Below, in pieces: positions 7,890-18,030 of a stretch of DNA of 64,000 nt. The stretch is from Gordonia asplenii. GTDB lineage: Bacteria > Actinomycetota > Actinomycetes > Mycobacteriales > Mycobacteriaceae. A program made the position numbers and the translations under genes. The stretch lies in assembly GCF_012933505.1 (NCBI RefSeq), contig NZ_JABBNB010000023.1, positions 1 through 64,000 of the forward strand. Direction: 5' to 3'. The notes under the pieces were generated by a model. That model made no database searches. It was given only the letters and a program-made list of their open reading frames with translations, and had not been told where the DNA came from. Position 1 is the first letter of the stretch, and each line of letters begins with the position of its first letter.

Positions 7890-8812
7890 TGAGTCACATC
7901 AAAAAGATTGCGCTGCTGGTCAATCCGCATTCGCGGCACGGCCTCGGGGTACGGGTCGCCGAGCACGCACAGCGCGGGTTCGCCAATCGCGGTGTCGCCG
8001 TCGAGGTGCTGACCGGATCCGACGCCGTCGACGCCGAGCGACTCGCCGTCGACGCCTGCAACTCCGACGACATCGACGCGGTGGTCGTGGTCGGGGGCGA
8101 CGGCAGTATCCGGCTCGCGCTCGACGCTGCCGTCGCAGCGGGCGGCACGACGCCGATCGGTGTGATTCCGGCGGGCAGCGGGAACGACCTCGCGCGGGCC
8201 CTGCGCCTTCCGATCGACGACGTCAGCGCCGCCGTCGACGTGATCGTCGGAGGCGGCGTGACGCGCATCGACCTGGGGCGGGTGACGCTCGACGGCGGGG
8301 CCACGACCACCTTCGTGACCGTCGCCGCAACGGGATTCGACGCCGATGTCACGGCGCGCGCGGTGTCGATGCGGTGGCCGAAAGGACAGTCGCGCTACAC
8401 GCTCGCCGCCGCGCGGGAGCTGATCGGGCTCGGTCCGCGGCGGTATCGGATCGTCGTCGACGGGGAACCGAAGGTCGACGCCGACGTCGTGTTCGCGGCC
8501 GTCGGCAACACCCGGTCGTACGGCGGTGGGATGCTGGTGACGCCGGATGCGTCGTTGACCGACGGGCAACTGGATGTCACGCTCGCCGCCTACCAGCGTC
8601 GGCTCGGGCGGATCACCATCGCACGGATCTTCCCGCGAGTGTTCACCGGAACCCACGTGGAGCACTCGCTGGTCCGCCAGTTGCGCGGAGCGCGTATCGA
8701 AATCAGTGCTGAGCCAACGGCTTTGGTATCCGTCGACGGCGACGTCGTCGGGTCGCTGCCCGCGGTCTTCGATGTGCTGCCGTCTGCGGTCGGGGTGCTG
8801 ACGGCGGGGTAG
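7889..8812 (+). CDS. Diacylglycerol/lipid kinase (DagK family)
   Basis: A 307-residue kinase of the DAGK catalytic family. It shows the N-terminal IALLVNPHSRHG, the nucleotide loop VVVGGDGSIRLALDA (most relatives have GGDGT), PAGSGNDLAR and a C-terminal beta domain ending in VSVDGDVV. It would phosphorylate diacylglycerol or a related lipid to phosphatidic acid. ATG 7889 shares its A with the flavoprotein stop, so the two are translationally coupled. The position equals Rv2252, a diacylglycerol kinase associated with phosphatidylinositol-mannoside synthesis. The stop is followed at once by the convergent cca gene. Confidence 0.9.
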   Translation: MSHIKKIALLVNPHSRHGLGVRVAEHAQRGFANRGVAVEVLTGSDAVDAERLAVDACNSDDIDAVVVVGGDGSIRLALDAAVAAGGTTPIGVIPAGSGNDLARALRLPIDDVSAAVDVIVGGGVTRIDLGRVTLDGGATTTFVTVAATGFDADVTARAVSMRWPKGQSRYTLAAARELIGLGPRRYRIVVDGEPKVDADVVFAAVGNTRSYGGGMLVTPDASLTDGQLDVTLAAYQRRLGRITIARIFPRVFTGTHVEHSLVRQLRGARIEISAEPTALVSVDGDVVGSLPAVFDVLPSAVGVLTAG

Positions 8813-8816
8813 GCCG

Positions 8817-10274
8817 CTACTCCGGAACTGCTTCCGCCGTCCGCTCGGCCCACCATTGTTTCAGCGCCGCCTCGGCTTCGTCGCGGTCCATGGGGCCGCG
8901 ATCCAGCCGCAGCTCCTTGAGGTACCGCCACGCCTGCCCTACCTGCGGGCCCGGTGGCAGCCCGAGCAGCTGCATGATCGCGTTGCCGTCGAGGTCGGGC
9001 CGCACCCGGTCGAGGTCCTCGGCTTCCTTGAGCACCGCGATGCGCCGCTCGAGGTCGTCGTAGGTCTCCTGCAGCTTCCGGGCCCGGCGCTTGTTGCGGG
9101 TGGTGCAGTCGGCGCGAACCAGCTTGTGCAACCGGTCGAGCAGGTCACCGGCGTCGGTCACATAGCGGCGCACCGCCGAATCGGTCCAGCGGCCGTCGCC
9201 GTAGCCGTGAAACCGTAGGTGCAGAAAGACCAGCTGCGCGACGTCGTCGGTGACGGCTTTCGGGTACTTCAGTTCCCGGAGTCGTTTGCGCACCATCTTC
9301 GCCCCGACCACCTCGTGGTGGTGGAAGCTGACGCCGCCGTTGGGCTCGTGGCGTCGGGTGGCGGGTTTGCCGATGTCGTGCAACAGCGCAGCCCACCTCA
9401 GCACGAGGTCGGGGTCACCGGTTTCCAGGTCGATCGCCTGCTGGAGCACGGTCAGCGAATGCTGGTACACGTCTTTGTGCTGGTGATGCTCGTCGATGGT
9501 CAACTTCATGCCCGGGATCTCCGGCATGATGCGATCGGCAAGGCCCGTCGCGACCAGCGCGTCGACGCCCTCGATGGCGTGTTCACCGCAGATCATCTTG
9601 TCGAGCTCGACGGCGATGCGTTCGACGGTGATCCGGTCGATCTCCTCGACCATCGCACCGATGGCGTCGAATGTCCGCGGTGCCAGCCGGAAACCCAGCT
9701 GCGCGACGAAGCGCACCGCGCGCAGCATCCGCAGCGGGTCGTCGCCGAAGGACTGCTCCGGTGCAGCCGGGGTGTCGATGACACCGGCGAGGAGTGCGGT
9801 CATCCCGTCGAGCGGATCGATGAAATCCTGCGCGCCGTCGGCGGTGATCCGCACCGCCATCGCGTTGATGGTGAAGTCGCGGCGCACCAGATCGCCGTCG
9901 AGGTTGTCGCCGAAGGTCACCGTGGGGTTGCGTGACACCTGGTCGTAGGTGTCGGCGCGGTAGGTCGTCACCTCGACGATCGCGCGGCCCTTGCGCGCAC
10001 TCACCGTGCCGTACTCGATGCCGGTGTCCCAGACGGTGTCGGCCCAGCCGTCGAGGAGTTCCTTGATGCGCTCCGGCCGGGCGTCGGTGGTGAAGTCGAG
10101 GTCCTCGCTGAGCCTGCCGAGCACGGCGTCGCGCACCGACCCGCCGACCAGGTACAGCTCGTGGCCGGCCGCGGTGAACAGCTCGCCGAGTGGATTGAGT
10201 ACGTCGGATTCCGCGCGCAGCGCCACCGCGGCGGCAGCGAGCAGCCGAGTACGGCGTTGTGCGGGATCATTCAC
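8817..10274 (-). CDS. cca: CCA tRNA nucleotidyltransferase with HD domain
   Basis: A 485-residue enzyme that adds or repairs the 3' CCA of tRNAs. The nucleotidyltransferase head shows LVGGSVRDAVLGR and EDLDFTTDARPE with the metal-binding acidic pair, then RRDFTINAMA. The C-terminal half carries an HD phosphohydrolase domain (LLHDIGKPATR plus SFHHHEVVGA), the usual architecture in Actinobacteria. It is divergent from the Nudix/DUF6049-like/murJ operon, as pcnA Rv3907c is from Rv3908. The ATG at 10274 begins MNDPAQRR. Confidence 0.95.
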   Translation of the reverse strand: MNDPAQRRTRLLAAAAVALRAESDVLNPLGELFTAAGHELYLVGGSVRDAVLGRLSEDLDFTTDARPERIKELLDGWADTVWDTGIEYGTVSARKGRAIVEVTTYRADTYDQVSRNPTVTFGDNLDGDLVRRDFTINAMAVRITADGAQDFIDPLDGMTALLAGVIDTPAAPEQSFGDDPLRMLRAVRFVAQLGFRLAPRTFDAIGAMVEEIDRITVERIAVELDKMICGEHAIEGVDALVATGLADRIMPEIPGMKLTIDEHHQHKDVYQHSLTVLQQAIDLETGDPDLVLRWAALLHDIGKPATRRHEPNGGVSFHHHEVVGAKMVRKRLRELKYPKAVTDDVAQLVFLHLRFHGYGDGRWTDSAVRRYVTDAGDLLDRLHKLVRADCTTRNKRRARKLQETYDDLERRIAVLKEAEDLDRVRPDLDGNAIMQLLGLPPGPQVGQAWRYLKELRLDRGPMDRDEAEAALKQWWAERTAEAVPE

Positions 10275-10447
10275 GGTCAGACAGCTTACCTGGGGACCCG
10301 CCTACCTCCCCAAACGTGCAAATGTGCAGGTCCGGCCGCCAAGAGTGGCGGTCAGACGCTGCCATCATCGAGCGCGACAGTCTCAGGTGCGACACTCACT
10401 AGCCCTTCCAGGCAAACGGAAGGTGTCCAACGACTAGCATTCAAAGC

Positions 10448-11551
10448 GTGTCCGCCGAACCGTCCAGCTCACATCGAGGCGTCGACGCCGACGCCGATGC
10501 GGGCCCGACCTCTGCGGGCAGGCCTCATCGGGGTCGACGTCGTCGTGGGCGTCGTCCTGCCCAGTCGGGGTCGTCGAATCCCGCGGTGATCAGCAGCGTT
10601 GACACGTCGCCCGACCAGAAGCCGCAGGTCAACGGCAATGCGCCGAAACCTGGGCCGCCACCCGGACGCGTCGCCGCCCGACCACCCAAGCCGTCGGATC
10701 TGACCGGACCGCGCAGCGTCGTCGAACCTGCGCCTGCGCCCAAACCGGGCCCGCCCAAGCCTGCTCCCGCGCAGTCGAAGCAGACCGTCGACCAACCGGC
10801 GCGGCCCAAGCCCGGCCCACGCGGCCCCCGCCCCGACAAGAATCGCCGCCGTCGGAACAGAAAGCCCGTCGACGTCGAACCGGCGACCGTGGAAGCGGAT
10901 GTCGGCGAGCCGGTCAACGGCCGACCGCGCAACCCCAAACTGCGTACCGTCCGCGAGACATCCGCGGGCGGCCTCGTCATCTCGACCTTCGGCGAGCCGT
11001 TCACGGAGTTGTCCGCGGCGCTGATCGGCCGTGTCGACCGCCGCGGTCGGATGATGTGGTCGTTGCCCAAAGGGCATATCGAGACCGGCGAGACCGCCGA
11101 GCAGACCGCGATCCGGGAGATCGCGGAGGAAACCGGCATCACCGGGTCAGTCGTCGCGCCGCTGGGCAAGATCGACTACTGGTTCGTCAGCGAGGGTCGT
11201 CGCATCCACAAGACGGTCCACCACTACCTTTTGCGCAGCTTGGGCGGCGAACTGTCCGACGCAGACTACGAGGTGGCCGAGGTCGCCTGGGTCCCGTTGA
11301 CGGAACTGCCCCGCCGACTCACGTATTCTGACGAACGTCGCTTGGCACGGATGGCCGAGGGAGTCATCGCCGACTTGACGGCCGATCCCACCCGATTGGC
11401 GCAGTCCGAAGCCGAGAGCATTCGTACCGAACCCAATGCCTATGAACGAGCCGCCGCCGCACGCAATGAGCGTCGCAACGATCCGCCGACACCGGCGCGA
11501 TCGCGTCGACGCCGCCGTCGCGGACGTCGCAGCCCGTCATCGGATGACTGA
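10448..11551 (+). CDS. Nudix hydrolase with long disordered N-terminus (MutT4-like)
   Basis: This 367-residue protein has about 170 residues of basic, Pro-rich, probably disordered sequence, then a Nudix domain, then a basic Arg-rich tail. The Nudix box is complete: GHIETGETAEQTAIREIAEE followed by TGI matches Gx5Ex7REUxEExGU. It would hydrolyse a nucleoside diphosphate linked to another group. The locus position equals Rv3908 (mutT4). GTG 10448 is the chosen start. The last codons overlap the following gene by eight bases, making this the first gene of a three-gene coupled operon with a cell-wall export theme. Confidence 0.88.
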   Translation: MSAEPSSSHRGVDADADAGPTSAGRPHRGRRRRGRRPAQSGSSNPAVISSVDTSPDQKPQVNGNAPKPGPPPGRVAARPPKPSDLTGPRSVVEPAPAPKPGPPKPAPAQSKQTVDQPARPKPGPRGPRPDKNRRRRNRKPVDVEPATVEADVGEPVNGRPRNPKLRTVRETSAGGLVISTFGEPFTELSAALIGRVDRRGRMMWSLPKGHIETGETAEQTAIREIAEETGITGSVVAPLGKIDYWFVSEGRRIHKTVHHYLLRSLGGELSDADYEVAEVAWVPLTELPRRLTYSDERRLARMAEGVIADLTADPTRLAQSEAESIRTEPNAYERAAAARNERRNDPPTPARSRRRRRRGRRSPSSDD

Positions 11552-14171
11552 TCGGACGCGGGCGCGGGTCCGGCGCATCACCTCCACGACGTTTTCGCTC
11601 ATCGCGGTCATCGTTCTCGCCGTGGCCGGACCGCTGTTGGCCGGGCTGAACTCGCAACTCGCGGCCACCGCGTCGGCGGCACCGAGCGGCGAAACCACCG
11701 CACGATTCGCCAAGGTGTCCATCGAATCGGTGACACCCAGCATGGTCACCACCACGAGCAGACCGGTCGTGACCATTGCGGGCGAGGTCACCAATACCAG
11801 CGACCGCGACCTCACCCAGCTCAGCATCCGGATGCAGCGCGGACAGCGAGTCGCCGACGCGGCCGGACTGCGCACCTCGTTGGCCGCCGACGCCGCGACG
11901 TTCGAACGGTCCGGCCCCTTCGTCAACGTCGCCGACAGACTGGCGCCCGGCAAGAGCACGGCCTTCACGCTGTCGATGCAGCTGTCCGGCGCAACCGGAC
12001 TGGGCATCGAGTCGACGGGGGTCTATCCCCTGCTGGTGAACCTGAATGCGGTGCCCGCATACGGGGTCATGGCCCGCGTCGCCGACTCCCGGACCCTGCT
12101 GCCGGTACTGTCGCTCCCGCCCAACGCCCAGCGGGCACCCGCGGACAGCGACGTCGGGCAGGACTCGACGACCGGCGACGTCGGCACCGACGGTTCCGTC
12201 GCCGCGGATATGAGCGCACCGGCGTCGTTGACGATGCTATGGCCGCTGGCCGCGCCGCCGCAGATGGCGCCCGGCCGAGTCGGCGGCTCGCAGCCGCGCC
12301 TGATCAGCGAAGACCTCGCGCATTCGCTCGCCGCCGGCGGCCGGCTGCGGACCCTGCTCGACAGCGTCTCGACCGCGGCGGGACTGCCCGACCAGACGCC
12401 GGACACGTCCGACGGGCCGGGGTCGTCGGCGCCGCCGTCGTCGACCACGCCGAGTGTCGCGCCCACCCCGTCGAAGCTGCAGCAGGCGATCTGCCTCGCC
12501 GTCGACCCCGACCTACTGGTCACCGTCCGTGCCATGACCGGCGGTTACGTGGTCACCAGCAACCCCGCCGACCTCGACGCGCCGACGACCCCCGGCACCG
12601 GCTCCGACGACGCCGCCGACTGGCTGCACGACCTCACCCAGGTCGCGTCGCGGCTGTGCGTCGTCGCGCTGCCGTTCGCCGGCGCCGACCTCGATTCGCT
12701 GCATCAGGTCGGCAACGGCGCACTGTCGGAATCAGCGCTGACATCGCCCGCCGACATCGTCGACTCCATCCTGGGCGTCCGGAGCATCCGCGGCCTCGTC
12801 GTGCCCTCGATCGGCGCGATCACCACCGACGGTGCGACGGTGCTGGCGGCGAACAAACTGTCCAATGCCGTCACGTCGGCGTCGTCGCTGGCGGGCGGCG
12901 GGTCGTCGGCCGGTCAATACCGCGTCGGCAACCTGCGGCTGCAGAGCTACGACGCGCCGATCAGCGCCGCGCTCGGCGGCATCGGGACGCACCCACTCAC
13001 CCCGGTCCTCACTCCGCACGACCAGAAGGTCGACCTGGCCGACGAGTCGGCGGTGAGTCGACGACAGTCGGCTCTCGCCGCGATCGCCTACCCGAGCATC
13101 GCCGTTCCGGTGTCGAAGCCGGCCGATCCGACGTCGGGCCAGGCGGCGAGCCCCGCCGACGCCGAGCCGACCGTCGGGCGATCGGCGCTGCTCATGCCAC
13201 CGAACTTCTGGTCGCCGAGTACCGCCGACGCCGACGCGCTGCTGTCGTCGGCGACGCTGCTCCTCGAGGCGGGCGTGGCGAATCCGACTCCCCTGACGAA
13301 GGTCGTCCAGCAGTTGGAGGGGGAGGTTCCGCAGAACGCTCGCCTGGTCGAGCCGAGCGGGACGATGCTCGCCGCCAACCGCGGCTGGCTGCCGTCGGCG
13401 GGCACGTCGAGTGACATCTCGGCCGACGCCACGCTCAGCTGGCAGCTGCAGGCATCGTTCGTCAGCAGCACCGACGTCAACTCGTCGCCGGAGACCTACC
13501 TCGCGCCGATCCGCGCCGATCTGCTGCGTGGGCTGGGCAGTCCGTCGCAGGATACGTCGATGGACCGCATCTCCTTGCGCGCCGACCGCACCCTGCGCGT
13601 CGCGGCGGTCGGTGAGGCGCTGTCGCGGATGCGGTCGTCGGTCACCCTGCTCGACCCGGGCGGGCGCTACACGCTGGTCTCCGAACGCAGTCCGCTGCTG
13701 CTCGTCGCGCGCAACGACCTCGACCTTCCCATCCGCGTGCGGCTGGACACCATCGCACCGGCGGAGCTCAACATCGACGACGTCGGTGTGATCGAGATCC
13801 CGGCGCGTGGTACCCGCCAGGTTCAGCTGCCGACGCGTGCGCAAACATCGGAGTCGATGTCGGTGCAGATCGCGTTGGTGACGAGCACCGGAGTCGGTGT
13901 GGGAACCCCGATCAGCCTGTCGGTGAATTCCAACGCCTACGGAAAGCCGCTGTTCATCGTCACGCTGGTGGCCGGTGTCGCGCTGGTTCTGCTGGTGGTC
14001 CGTCGCCTCTGGCACCGCTTCCGCGGTCAACCGGACAAGGCCGACGCCGACCGTCCCGAAGCAGACGAGGCGACGAAGGCATTGGCCGCCACCGACTACG
14101 AACATCGACTTGCGCAGGAAGCCGAACGTGATGCACTGGAGAACGGCCATCAGGAAGGAGGGCACGAATGA
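11544..14171 (+). CDS. DUF6049-like exported membrane protein (Rv3909-like)
   Basis: An 875-residue envelope protein. ATG 11544 (MTDRTRARVRR) overlaps the Nudix stop by eight bases. A signal anchor follows at about 15-40, then a large extracytoplasmic region with Ala/Ser/Pro-rich linkers, and a single C-terminal membrane helix around LFIVTLVAGVALVLLVV with a charged cytoplasmic tail. No catalytic motif is recognised. In mycobacteria the equivalent gene always sits directly before murJ, and the ATGA overlap with murJ here suggests the two proteins are made together and act in the same lipid II export or peptidoglycan step. Confidence 0.8.
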   Translation: MTDRTRARVRRITSTTFSLIAVIVLAVAGPLLAGLNSQLAATASAAPSGETTARFAKVSIESVTPSMVTTTSRPVVTIAGEVTNTSDRDLTQLSIRMQRGQRVADAAGLRTSLAADAATFERSGPFVNVADRLAPGKSTAFTLSMQLSGATGLGIESTGVYPLLVNLNAVPAYGVMARVADSRTLLPVLSLPPNAQRAPADSDVGQDSTTGDVGTDGSVAADMSAPASLTMLWPLAAPPQMAPGRVGGSQPRLISEDLAHSLAAGGRLRTLLDSVSTAAGLPDQTPDTSDGPGSSAPPSSTTPSVAPTPSKLQQAICLAVDPDLLVTVRAMTGGYVVTSNPADLDAPTTPGTGSDDAADWLHDLTQVASRLCVVALPFAGADLDSLHQVGNGALSESALTSPADIVDSILGVRSIRGLVVPSIGAITTDGATVLAANKLSNAVTSASSLAGGGSSAGQYRVGNLRLQSYDAPISAALGGIGTHPLTPVLTPHDQKVDLADESAVSRRQSALAAIAYPSIAVPVSKPADPTSGQAASPADAEPTVGRSALLMPPNFWSPSTADADALLSSATLLLEAGVANPTPLTKVVQQLEGEVPQNARLVEPSGTMLAANRGWLPSAGTSSDISADATLSWQLQASFVSSTDVNSSPETYLAPIRADLLRGLGSPSQDTSMDRISLRADRTLRVAAVGEALSRMRSSVTLLDPGGRYTLVSERSPLLLVARNDLDLPIRVRLDTIAPAELNIDDVGVIEIPARGTRQVQLPTRAQTSESMSVQIALVTSTGVGVGTPISLSVNSNAYGKPLFIVTLVAGVALVLLVVRRLWHRFRGQPDKADADRPEADEATKALAATDYEHRLAQEAERDALENGHQEGGHE

Positions 14172-17100
14172 GTGACCGGCAGCCACCCGGACGTCCCCTT
14201 CGTCCGCGCCCACCGCAACAGCCTGGACCGCAGCCGGGTCCCGGTTTCACGCCGTTGTCCGGACCGGTCGGCGATCGCCCGCCGCTGGCAGGCGGACGCG
14301 GCGATCCGCACGGCGCCCCGATGCGCGGCATGCCGGAGCGGATTCCGCCACGTCAGGCCGGCAATCCGGGACCCCGTCCCAATCCGCCGCGCCCGCCCGG
14401 CCCCCGATCGGCCCCGGCGCAGCGCGGTTCCGTCGCCGCGCAGATGACCCCGCAGACGCACGACGACGCCGCGCCGCCGACCGAGTCCACCCCGGATTCG
14501 TCGATCCTGAAGACCAGCGGCTCGATCGCCATCGCCACCCTGATGAGCCGGATCACCGGCTTCATCCGCACGGTGCTGGTGCTGGCGATGCTCGGCGCCG
14601 CGGTGTCCTCGGCGTTCCAGGCGGCCTACGTGCTGCCGAACATGGTCGCCGAGGTGGTTCTCGGTGCCGTCCTCACCGCGATCGTCATCCCGGTTCTGGT
14701 CCGCGCCGAAGCCGAAGACGCCGACGGCGGCGCGACGTTTATCAACCGCATCTTCACGCTGACGGTGACCCTGCTCGGCGCCGCGACGATCGTCGCCTTG
14801 ATCGGTGCGCCGGTATTGACCTACCTCAACGTCGGAAACGGCGACGTCAATCGATCACTGGCTACCGCGCTGGCCTATCTGCTGCTGCCGGAGATCCTGT
14901 TCTACGGTCTGTCCGCCCTGTTCATGGCGATCCTCAACGTGAAGGGCTATTTCAAGCCGGGTGCGTGGGCACCGGTGCTGAACAACTTCGTGCAGATCGC
15001 GACGCTGGTCATCTACGCGGTGCTGCCGGGCGAGATCACTCTCAACCCGGTCCGGATGAGCAACCCGCAGATCCTGGTGCTGGGCATCGGCACCACCGTC
15101 GGTGTGATCGTGCAGGTCGCGGTGCTCATTCCGTACCTCAAGCAGGCCGGCGTGAAGCTGCGTTGGGTCTGGGGCATCGACGACCGGCTGCGTCGCTTCG
15201 GCAACATGGCCCTCGCGGTCATCGTGTACGTGGCGATCCTGCAGGTCGGCCTGATCATCACCTACCGCATCGCGGCGTCGGCCGCGGCGTCGGGCATCAG
15301 CGTGTACGCCACGCACTGGCAGCTGCTGCAGCTGCCCTACGGCGTGCTGGGCGTGACGATCCTGACCGCGATCATGCCGCGGCTCTCGCGCAACGCGGCG
15401 TCGAACGACACCAACTCGGTGATCGACGACCTGTCGCTGGCTACCCGGTTGACGATGGTCGCGCTGGTCCCGGTGGTGGCGTTCATGACCTTCTTCGGAC
15501 CGGCCATCGGTCTGGCGGTGTTCAACTTCGGGCAGTTCGACGCCGCCGTCGCCTCCCAGCTCGGTTCGGTGCTCGCCTGGGGCGCCTTCACCCTGATCCC
15601 GTACGCGATGACGCTGGTCCAGTTGCGGGTGTTCTACGCCCGCGAGGACGCCTGGGCCCCGACGCTGATGGTCCTCGGCATCACCGCGATCAAGGTCGGC
15701 TTGTCGTATCTGGGGCCGGTGCTGTTCGACGACCCCGACCTCATCGTTCGCTGGCTGGCCCTGTCCAACGGCGGCGGCTACCTGATCGGCGCGATCGTCG
15801 GGCATTTCCTGCTCCGCAAACGGCTCGGCAACGTGGCGATGACGAATGTGACGCGCACCAGCGTGCTGTCGATCGTCGTCTCGGTGGCCGCCGCGGGCCT
15901 GACCTATCTGCTCGCCGACGTCTCCGGCCTGCATCGCCTGGCCGTCGACACCGGCAAGATCGGGGTGCTGGCGTACCTGATCCTCACCGCGATCGTCGCA
16001 CTCGGACTGTCCTATGCGGGACTGGCCGTGCTCAAGGTGCCCGACGTCGTCGCGATTACCGTCAGCGTGCGCCGAATGCTGGGCCGATTCATTCCCGCGC
16101 TGGCCCCGGCAAGTGTTCCCGAGCCCGAGAACATCGCCGAGATGACGATTCAATTTCCGCGCATCAGTACCGAGGAATCGGTGCCGTACTCTGGTCAGGT
16201 ACAAGTTTTGCGGCGCTTCGACCGCGGGACGTCGACCTGGCAGTCTTACTCCGTCCACAGTGGCGGCGCGGCGGGGACCGGCGCACTGCGTCTGGCGCCG
16301 CAGCAGGGGATGTCCAGCCCACCTGACATGAGGTATCGCAGGAGAGGAGTTCGGGGTATGAGCGACGGTGACGTCGAAACCGCGAACAAGACTGAAACCG
16401 TTAACTCTTCAAACGATGCCGTACCGCCCAGTCCGGCGCCGACGCCGGTGGGCAAACCCGCCCCCGCCACACCCGACGCCCCCCGTCCCCGCGGCCCGCG
16501 GCTGGTTCCCGGCGCGGCGGTCGCGGGCGGACGCTATCGGCTCCTCGACAATCACGGCGGCACACGCGGACTCCAGTTCTGGCGGGCCCTGGACATCAAC
16601 CTCGACCGTGACGTCGCGCTGACCTTCGTCGACGCCGAGCAGCTCGCGGCTCCGCCGACGCCCGGCGCCAAGACCGACACCCGCGAAGAGGGGCCGCAGG
16701 CCGTCCTGTCGCGGACGCTGCGGCTCGGTCACGTCAACTCCTCGGGCGTCGCCCGGGTGCTCGACGTCGTGCGCGGATCGTCGGGCGGAATCGTCGTGAC
16801 CGAGTGGGTGCCCGGTTCGTCGTTGCGCGAAGTCGCCGAATCGACGCCGTCGCCGGTCGGCGCGGCCCGTGCCGTGCGCGCGCTGGCCGCCGCCGCCGAG
16901 GCGGCCCACCGCAACGGCGGCGCACTGTCGATCGACCATCCCGACCGCATCCGCATCTCCACCGACGGCAACGCCGTGCTGGCTTTCCCCGGCACCCTCG
17001 TCGGTGACGACAAGGCATCTGACGTGCGAGGACTCGGCGCCGTCCTGTACGCGCTGTTGCTCGCGCGGTGGCCGCTCGACGGCGAGACCGGATCGAAGAT

Positions 17101-18019
17101 CGTCACCACCAACGACAAGCTGGGTTCGGTCGGCGGTCTGCCGCCCGCCATCCCGGACAGCACCGGCAAGCCCGTCGAACCGCGCGAGGCGCGCTCCGAC
17201 GTCCCGTTCGAGATCTCCGCCGTCGCCGCTCGTGCCCTCGACGGTGACCGTGGCATCCGCACCGCGGGCACCGTGCAGCATGTGCTCGACCAGGCGACCG
17301 TCGTCGACCTCAAGACCGACATGCTGCCCGCCGTCGACGGCGGACCCGAGCCGGTTGCGGTGACCCGCAGCGACCGGCTCTCGCCCGGGCGTGACACCGA
17401 CGAACCCGAACGCAAACGCAACGTCGGGCTGATCGTCGGTTCGGCATTGCTGACGCTGATCGTGGTGGTCGCCCTGATCGTCTGGCTGTCGAACATGCTC
17501 GGCGGCAGCAGCGGTCCGACCAACATCGACACCATCATCACCACCTCGACGTCGGGTCAGGCGCAACAGCCGGCCGCGGGGCCGATCTCGCTGACCAACG
17601 TCAGTGTCGTCGACTTCTCCGATCAGACCCCCGATCCGTCGACCAATGTGTCCAATGTGATCAGTGGGCAGCAGCCGTCGTGGCGGACCGACAACTACCG
17701 CACGACGTCGGACTTCGGCGGGCTCAAGAAGGGCCTGGGGTTGATGTTCAACCTCGGTGGATCCAAGACCGTCAAGACGGTGACCATCAAGACCACCACC
17801 CCGGGATTCAACGTCCAGTTGCGGACCGCGCCGTCGCCGACGGCCACCCTCGATCAGACGAAGGTCGTCGGATCCGGCGACGTCATCAGCACCACCACCA
17901 ACCTGCCGGTGCCCAACGCCGCGGCCAGTCCGTACTTCCTGGTGTGGATCACCGACCTGCCCAACGGCCCCGACGGCGGCTACCAGGCGGTCATCAGCCA
18001 GGTGTCGATGAGCGGCTAG
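14168..18019 (+). CDS. murJ: MurJ lipid II flippase fused to a pseudokinase and an extracytoplasmic domain
   Basis: A 1283-residue protein. It has a Pro/Arg-rich cytoplasmic N-terminus (1-110), a MurJ/MviN multi-helix flippase domain (about 115-645), a linker, and a protein-kinase-like domain from about 775 (VAGGRYRLLDNHGGTRGLQFW). That domain lacks the usual catalytic Lys and HRD signatures, so it is a pseudokinase. A membrane helix follows at about 1078-1100 (VGLIVGSALLTLIVVVALIV), then a beta-rich exported C-terminus. It corresponds to Rv3910, whose phosphorylated pseudokinase domain recruits FhaA. The start overlaps the previous stop (ATGA). An internal strong ribosome site is described separately. 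No sigM follows, unlike in M. tuberculosis. Confidence 0.93.
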   Translation: MSDRQPPGRPLRPRPPQQPGPQPGPGFTPLSGPVGDRPPLAGGRGDPHGAPMRGMPERIPPRQAGNPGPRPNPPRPPGPRSAPAQRGSVAAQMTPQTHDDAAPPTESTPDSSILKTSGSIAIATLMSRITGFIRTVLVLAMLGAAVSSAFQAAYVLPNMVAEVVLGAVLTAIVIPVLVRAEAEDADGGATFINRIFTLTVTLLGAATIVALIGAPVLTYLNVGNGDVNRSLATALAYLLLPEILFYGLSALFMAILNVKGYFKPGAWAPVLNNFVQIATLVIYAVLPGEITLNPVRMSNPQILVLGIGTTVGVIVQVAVLIPYLKQAGVKLRWVWGIDDRLRRFGNMALAVIVYVAILQVGLIITYRIAASAAASGISVYATHWQLLQLPYGVLGVTILTAIMPRLSRNAASNDTNSVIDDLSLATRLTMVALVPVVAFMTFFGPAIGLAVFNFGQFDAAVASQLGSVLAWGAFTLIPYAMTLVQLRVFYAREDAWAPTLMVLGITAIKVGLSYLGPVLFDDPDLIVRWLALSNGGGYLIGAIVGHFLLRKRLGNVAMTNVTRTSVLSIVVSVAAAGLTYLLADVSGLHRLAVDTGKIGVLAYLILTAIVALGLSYAGLAVLKVPDVVAITVSVRRMLGRFIPALAPASVPEPENIAEMTIQFPRISTEESVPYSGQVQVLRRFDRGTSTWQSYSVHSGGAAGTGALRLAPQQGMSSPPDMRYRRRGVRGMSDGDVETANKTETVNSSNDAVPPSPAPTPVGKPAPATPDAPRPRGPRLVPGAAVAGGRYRLLDNHGGTRGLQFWRALDINLDRDVALTFVDAEQLAAPPTPGAKTDTREEGPQAVLSRTLRLGHVNSSGVARVLDVVRGSSGGIVVTEWVPGSSLREVAESTPSPVGAARAVRALAAAAEAAHRNGGALSIDHPDRIRISTDGNAVLAFPGTLVGDDKASDVRGLGAVLYALLLARWPLDGETGSKIVTTNDKLGSVGGLPPAIPDSTGKPVEPREARSDVPFEISAVAARALDGDRGIRTAGTVQHVLDQATVVDLKTDMLPAVDGGPEPVAVTRSDRLSPGRDTDEPERKRNVGLIVGSALLTLIVVVALIVWLSNMLGGSSGPTNIDTIITTSTSGQAQQPAAGPISLTNVSVVDFSDQTPDPSTNVSNVISGQQPSWRTDNYRTTSDFGGLKKGLGLMFNLGGSKTVKTVTIKTTTPGFNVQLRTAPSPTATLDQTKVVGSGDVISTTTNLPVPNAAASPYFLVWITDLPNGPDGGYQAVISQVSMSG
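16341..16360 (+). promoter_or_regulatory. Strong in-frame internal ribosome-binding site in murJ
   Basis: GGAGAGGAG at 16341-16349 is followed, after eight bases, by an in-frame ATG at 16358 that begins MSDGDVETANKTE. This is exactly the boundary between the flippase half and the pseudokinase half. It is the best Shine-Dalgarno sequence in the operon. A separate pseudokinase/exported-domain protein of about 553 residues could be made from it. Confidence 0.55.
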
Positions 18020-18030
18020 GCCCGCGTTCG

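Noticed and set aside
11436..11543. Upstream start for the DUF6049-like protein
   Set aside because: The 36 extra residues are read from the basic tail of the Nudix gene. ATG 11544 directly precedes the signal anchor and gives the usual 8-base overlap.
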